64,000 nucleotides of DNA from Romanomermis culicivorax (Eukaryota > Nematoda > Enoplea > Mermithida > Mermithidae). Positions within the stretch are counted from its first letter, which is position 1. Each line of letters begins with the position of its first letter. The notes beneath the pieces were generated by a model. The model did no database searches and was not told the DNA's origin. It saw only the letters and a list, made by a program, of their open reading frames with translations. Shown here piece after piece: positions 60,881 to 64,000 of the stretch. Where the stretch lies: assembly GCA_963922205.1 (NCBI GenBank), contig CAWUHX010000066.1:1178001-1242000 (forward strand). The letters run 5' to 3'. The position numbers and the translations under genes are program-made.

Positions 60881-62114
60881 TCATCGCAAAAAATCTTTTG
60901 TAGATTCCCCTTTTCGTTTTTTCATATCATGTAGCTCCCTTCTGAGTGCAGGAGTGTCCATTTTAGGGGCAACCATTCTAATTACGCTTGCTTTTCCTTC
61001 TTCATAGCTGCCGTTCTTATCCACGTATGTCGAAGTTTCAAAATCGCAGCAACGCCAGAGTACTTCAATTCTTAGGTCTTCTGTGTCTTCAGGCTTAAAT
61101 GTGCCTTCCAAACACGCAAAAAATTAAGTATCTCAGCTGCTTCCATTTTGTCCGATATTTCCTTATTTTTCATTCGATTTAAAATTATCTTCATTCTTTT
61201 TTCCGGGTCTTCATGATATCGTCCATATTCTTGTCGATTTTGAGGAATGCCTGCTACTGTAGCTTGTTCCGTTCCAGGATTCCATGACGTCGTTGGTATT
61301 TCATCTTCAATCATTCAATGTTGGGCACTCTGGGCCTGGGCCTGGGCGAAATGGTTTTCAAACCAATTGACTTTTCTTTCCAAACTTCTGTCTAAATGGT
61401 CCTTGACCGGTTCAGACGGAAGTATTTCCATATCTCCAGGATTCAATATTCTTTCGTCGGGTTTCTTGTCCATTTTCTTCATCAATTCCCGCATTTGTTT
61501 CTCAACTTCTTCCATTATCTTTCTTGAGTTTTGTTGTTCTTGTTCCCGAAATTTTTCTTCCCATAACTTGCATTCCACTCTTTCTCGCATGAGTTGATCC
61601 AATATTTCTTGTTCTCGTAACGCCGCCTTTGTTCTTTCTACATTAACGGCATTAGTCGATTTGTCAACGGCTCTTTGCATGGATTCCAGGATGGCTAAAG
61701 TGGCCACATCCTGTATATTTCCACTCGTTATCCTTTCCATTTCGTTCTTCGGTTTCGCTTCGATGTCTATCTTTGCGTCAATTTTTGGTATTGTCGGCGT
61801 ATATCTTGACTTATAGAACGATAACACATTCGTTTCTAGAGGTACATTGACTTTTTAAACGATGATCCTGAATTTGAGGACGTTTGTATCCCCTGATCCA
61901 CATAATCAGATATATCTGCGTCAATAGTTTGATCTCTATCGCTACCATCGGGTAAATTCGCAAATTTCTTTGCTACTTGTTTGATTGTTGCCTCCATGTT
62001 TGCCATTCGTTCGGCATGATCTTCTTTCGTCGATTCAGTTTGCAATATCGTTACTTTCGGTTGTCTTCCAGGCTGTTTTCGGACGGTTAATTTCGGTTTC
62101 GCTAATTTCTTCAT
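60881..62114 (-). pseudogene. Gag N-terminal region, frameshifted
   Basis: An ATG at 62114 begins a Lys/Arg-rich leader of 92 codons. The frame then shifts near 61850 at a TTTAAAAA run and continues (61845-61315) as a strongly coiled-coil-like stretch rich in Glu, Arg, Lys and Gln. It meets a TGA at 61317-61315 and goes on to about 61125, where it shifts again. The last piece (to 60881) resembles a capsid helix bundle with a DMKKRKGESTKDFLR end. Two frameshifts and two stops rule out a working Gag. Confidence 0.75.
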
Positions 62115-62128
62115 AATTTACCTTTGTA

Positions 62129-62145
62129 GCTGTACAAGTCACCAA
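62129..62145 (-). other. Candidate primer-binding site
   Basis: Directly inside the 5' LTR the minus strand reads TTGGTGACTTGTACAGC. The TGG complements a tRNA 3' CCA, one base after the LTR. The tRNA cannot be named by eye. Confidence 0.45.
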
Positions 62146-63001
62146 TGTCGTATTGTGTGCTCGTATACCCTCGGCTACCTACCTGCGGTTCTTGGGAGAT
62201 CCAATCTGGTATGGCCCCTGACGCTAACCCGGTACTAATTACACTCCTACTGCAGAGAGTTGAGACTTGATGTACGAAAATGTTTATTGGTGAGCAAAAC
62301 GAAATAGGTAGTGAAATACAACAATGAGAGTAAGTAAGAAAAAAGGGTGCAAAGTGCCAGAAAACGTGAATACTAACGCCTACGACCTCCCTATGCGGCT
62401 GATCCTTCTTTCCGTCCCTGAGCAACGAGCCACAGGGACTGCAGGATATCTTACTCCACGGCCTAAGCTGAAACTTGTCAAAAGACGAAAACAGTGTACC
62501 TGACTCCAGAACAACAACTCACTAATTTCCTTGACCAAAATGGAGCGTCAAAACTTCCTCAGGCCGCGTAAATCCTCAAGACTCGTCCGCGGCGCGAAAC
62601 CACAACACACAATAGATGAAACGGCAGAGGCGCCCACGACCTTTCCACAGTCACCGCGGCTAATTGTCGCAACGCCCGAGTCCTTCAGATCGGACGATAA
62701 TATTATGCAAATGGGAGACGGCTCTCCAACACCAAATAAAAACGGGCGACCAAAAATAATAAGAAAAAATAATAAGAATGAAAAAATACACTGAAACGCG
62801 CCTAACATCAACTTGCATGTATTATGCAAAACTTTCGCGCTCACCATTTATTTGTTTTTGGACCAAAAATGTGTGGCACAAACCGTTTTGTCGGTTTGTT
62901 TACTTAATAAAAATTGGAGCTACTTTAACAACAAAGAGCTCTAGAAAATAAAAAATATAATGAATAGAGGACCAAAGGTCAGAGGAATTGACCCTCTGAC
63001 A
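62146..63001 (-). repeat. 5' LTR of the gypsy element
   Basis: 856 bp, co-terminal with the left LTR and about 3 percent different where compared. Flanked outside by TGAT. Confidence 0.9.
62540..62794 (+). CDS. Antisense 84-codon ORF inside the LTR
   Basis: Opposite to the element's own strand, an ATG-TGA frame of 84 codons encodes a hydrophilic, Arg/Lys/Pro-rich product (starts MERQNFLRPRKSSRLVRG). The other LTR keeps the same frame and length (54328-54582) but has a TGA at codon 4. Composition looks coding, but no family is recognised; it may be chance. Confidence 0.3.
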   Translation: MERQNFLRPRKSSRLVRGAKPQHTIDETAEAPTTFPQSPRLIVATPESFRSDDNIMQMGDGSPTPNKNGRPKIIRKNNKNEKIH

Positions 63002-64000
63002 TGATTACAAAATTTAAAATGGAGATATGAAAGTGGAAAAATTATTAATATGCAAAGTAGGTGTAAACACGTTTCCACGGCCTGATTTTGTCTTAGCAAT
63101 AAACCAAATGCAATTAGCAGCTCCAAAAACGATAAAAAGCAAGAGTGCTTGCAAATTTTTCAAGTAAGTTTTTATTCAGAGAGCAAAATCCGAAAGTAAA
63201 AAAGCGGCGCCGCGTGGTACCGCTTGTTAGTATGAATACAAAAAGCAGCGCCGGGACCTCGCGGTGAAGTATGACAGGGCCTTTAGAATTTACACTTACG
63301 TTTTATGTTGGAATCGTTGGGATTGGTTGGATCACCAAGGAATGTACCACTTGAAAAAGAAATTTTTCCAATAAGGTCAATGGGCCTTCTGTAATTTAAT
63401 TGATGTTGGAAGTGACACTCTGCTATCGACCATTTAAAAATAAATGGAGTTGGCAAACAATAGAAGCATTGAAATCTTCTTCACTGTTTTGAACGGAAAG
63501 GATCTAAATATATCAGGAAAGATAATACTGACATTATCACCGTTTTCGAAAAAGCGGTATCAATGAATATAATTTTGTTTTCTATGGTTTTCTGTGTATC
63601 ATACGAACTACTGTTTGCTTTTCTTGTAATACTTGTAAATAATAATAGTGGAAGCAAGTAATATTCTATATCTCTGCAACGTTTTTGCTAAACCATATGT
63701 CACATTAGACCGTTTGTGGTATAGTCAAATTTTCATTGAAAATTTCGGCTGTAAAATTTTCTGCCAAAAATTCTGACGATATAAATGATTTTTGTGATTT
63801 TTCAATTTAGAAATATTTTTCATAAAAATGAAGCATTGGTCACTTTTTCCCGCATACACAGTGAAATTTTCATAACTGTGATAAACAAGGAGTAGCTCGC
63901 TTTTACCTGATTTTAGGAACTCTCGCGATTATCAATTGCATGCTGACGCAAAAAAATATTGTTTACACAAAAGTTTTACAGTATAATTTTTTACGCATGA
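63002..64000. other. Flank of the retrotransposon, repeats only
   Basis: Contains the 5'-truncated MITE at 63178-63282 and a copy of the dispersed repeat TTTTCTTGTAATACTTGTAAATAA (63620-63785). No exon accepted. Confidence 0.5.
63178..63282. mobile_element. GC-rich Harbinger-type MITE, left part missing
   Basis: The right end GAAGTATGACAGGGCCT is followed by TTA. The left side begins inside the family's central AT block (AGAGCAAAATCC), so the other end is lost. Confidence 0.65.

Larger units (their letters stand above)
53933..63001 (-). mobile_element. Ty3/gypsy LTR retrotransposon, complete insertion, inactivated
   Basis: Two LTRs of 857 and 856 bp (TG...CA ends) bracket the element. TGAT lies directly outside both (53929-53932 and 63002-63005), so the whole 9.07 kb entered as one insertion. 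The order on the minus strand is gag, CHHC zinc knuckle, aspartic protease, reverse transcriptase, RNase H, integrase zinc-binding domain: PR-RT-RH-IN, the Ty3/gypsy arrangement. The first 125 bp of the LTRs differ by about 3 percent. Several stops and frameshifts plus a missing integrase core make it defective. Between pol and the left LTR lie an env-like remnant and a GC-rich unidentified segment. Confidence 0.9.

Noticed and set aside
61836-61850. Programmed -1 frameshift site at TTTAAAAA in gag
   Set aside because: The reading phase does not place a canonical X-XXY-YYZ heptamer over the shift, and other frameshifts and stops nearby point to decay.

Overview
The window reads as an AT-rich, gene-poor stretch of a nematode nuclear genome. 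Three independent signs support this: interstitial arrays of the nematode telomere hexamer TTAGGC (best at 51008-51296), two multi-exon seven-transmembrane receptors of the nematode-specific Sra/Sre/Srab chemoreceptor superfamily, and a Ty3/gypsy LTR retrotransposon in an otherwise mostly non-coding background. Introns of 2.4 to 4.5 kb with clean GT/AG borders indicate a large, transposon-rich nematode genome. The species cannot be named from the sequence.

Layout. 98-1829: a decayed PIF/Harbinger DNA transposon, with a transposase on + lying inside an intron of a Myb/SANT-like DNA-binding gene on -. 3224-3611 (-): a probable orphan last exon. 4360-5790: a foldback element with minisatellite arms. 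5800-16900: mostly featureless, with dispersed repeats and a TTAGGC-cored inverted-repeat element at 12191-12483. 16926-17947: a large palindrome carrying four tRNA-like genes, two per arm. 18013-18950: a second foldback element. 23263-32380 (+): chemoreceptor gene 1, four exons, 478 aa. 44346-35102 (-): chemoreceptor gene 2, three exons, 458 aa, convergent with gene 1. Its introns are full of MITEs, foldbacks and a TTAGGC array. 44.4-53.9 kb: intergenic, with MITEs, an LTR-end fragment, a TTAGGC array in a foldback, and repeats. 53933-63001 (-): a complete but inactivated Ty3/gypsy insertion with 0.86-kb LTRs and a TGAT target-site duplication. It carries broken gag, PR, RT and RNase H, a truncated integrase, and an apparent env-like remnant.

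How the parts relate. The only convincing host genes are the two tail-to-tail paralogous receptors. They share loop and C-terminal motifs but differ in intron positions. The rest is a layered set of mobile elements. A GC-rich MITE family (TIR starting AGGCCCTGTCATAC) has TTA/TAA target duplications like the Harbinger superfamily. A set of foldback elements ends in inverted arrays of 15-17-bp minisatellites, and all three TTAGGC arrays lie inside inverted-repeat elements. Exon borders were read by eye from splice signals and reading phase; no database search was possible.
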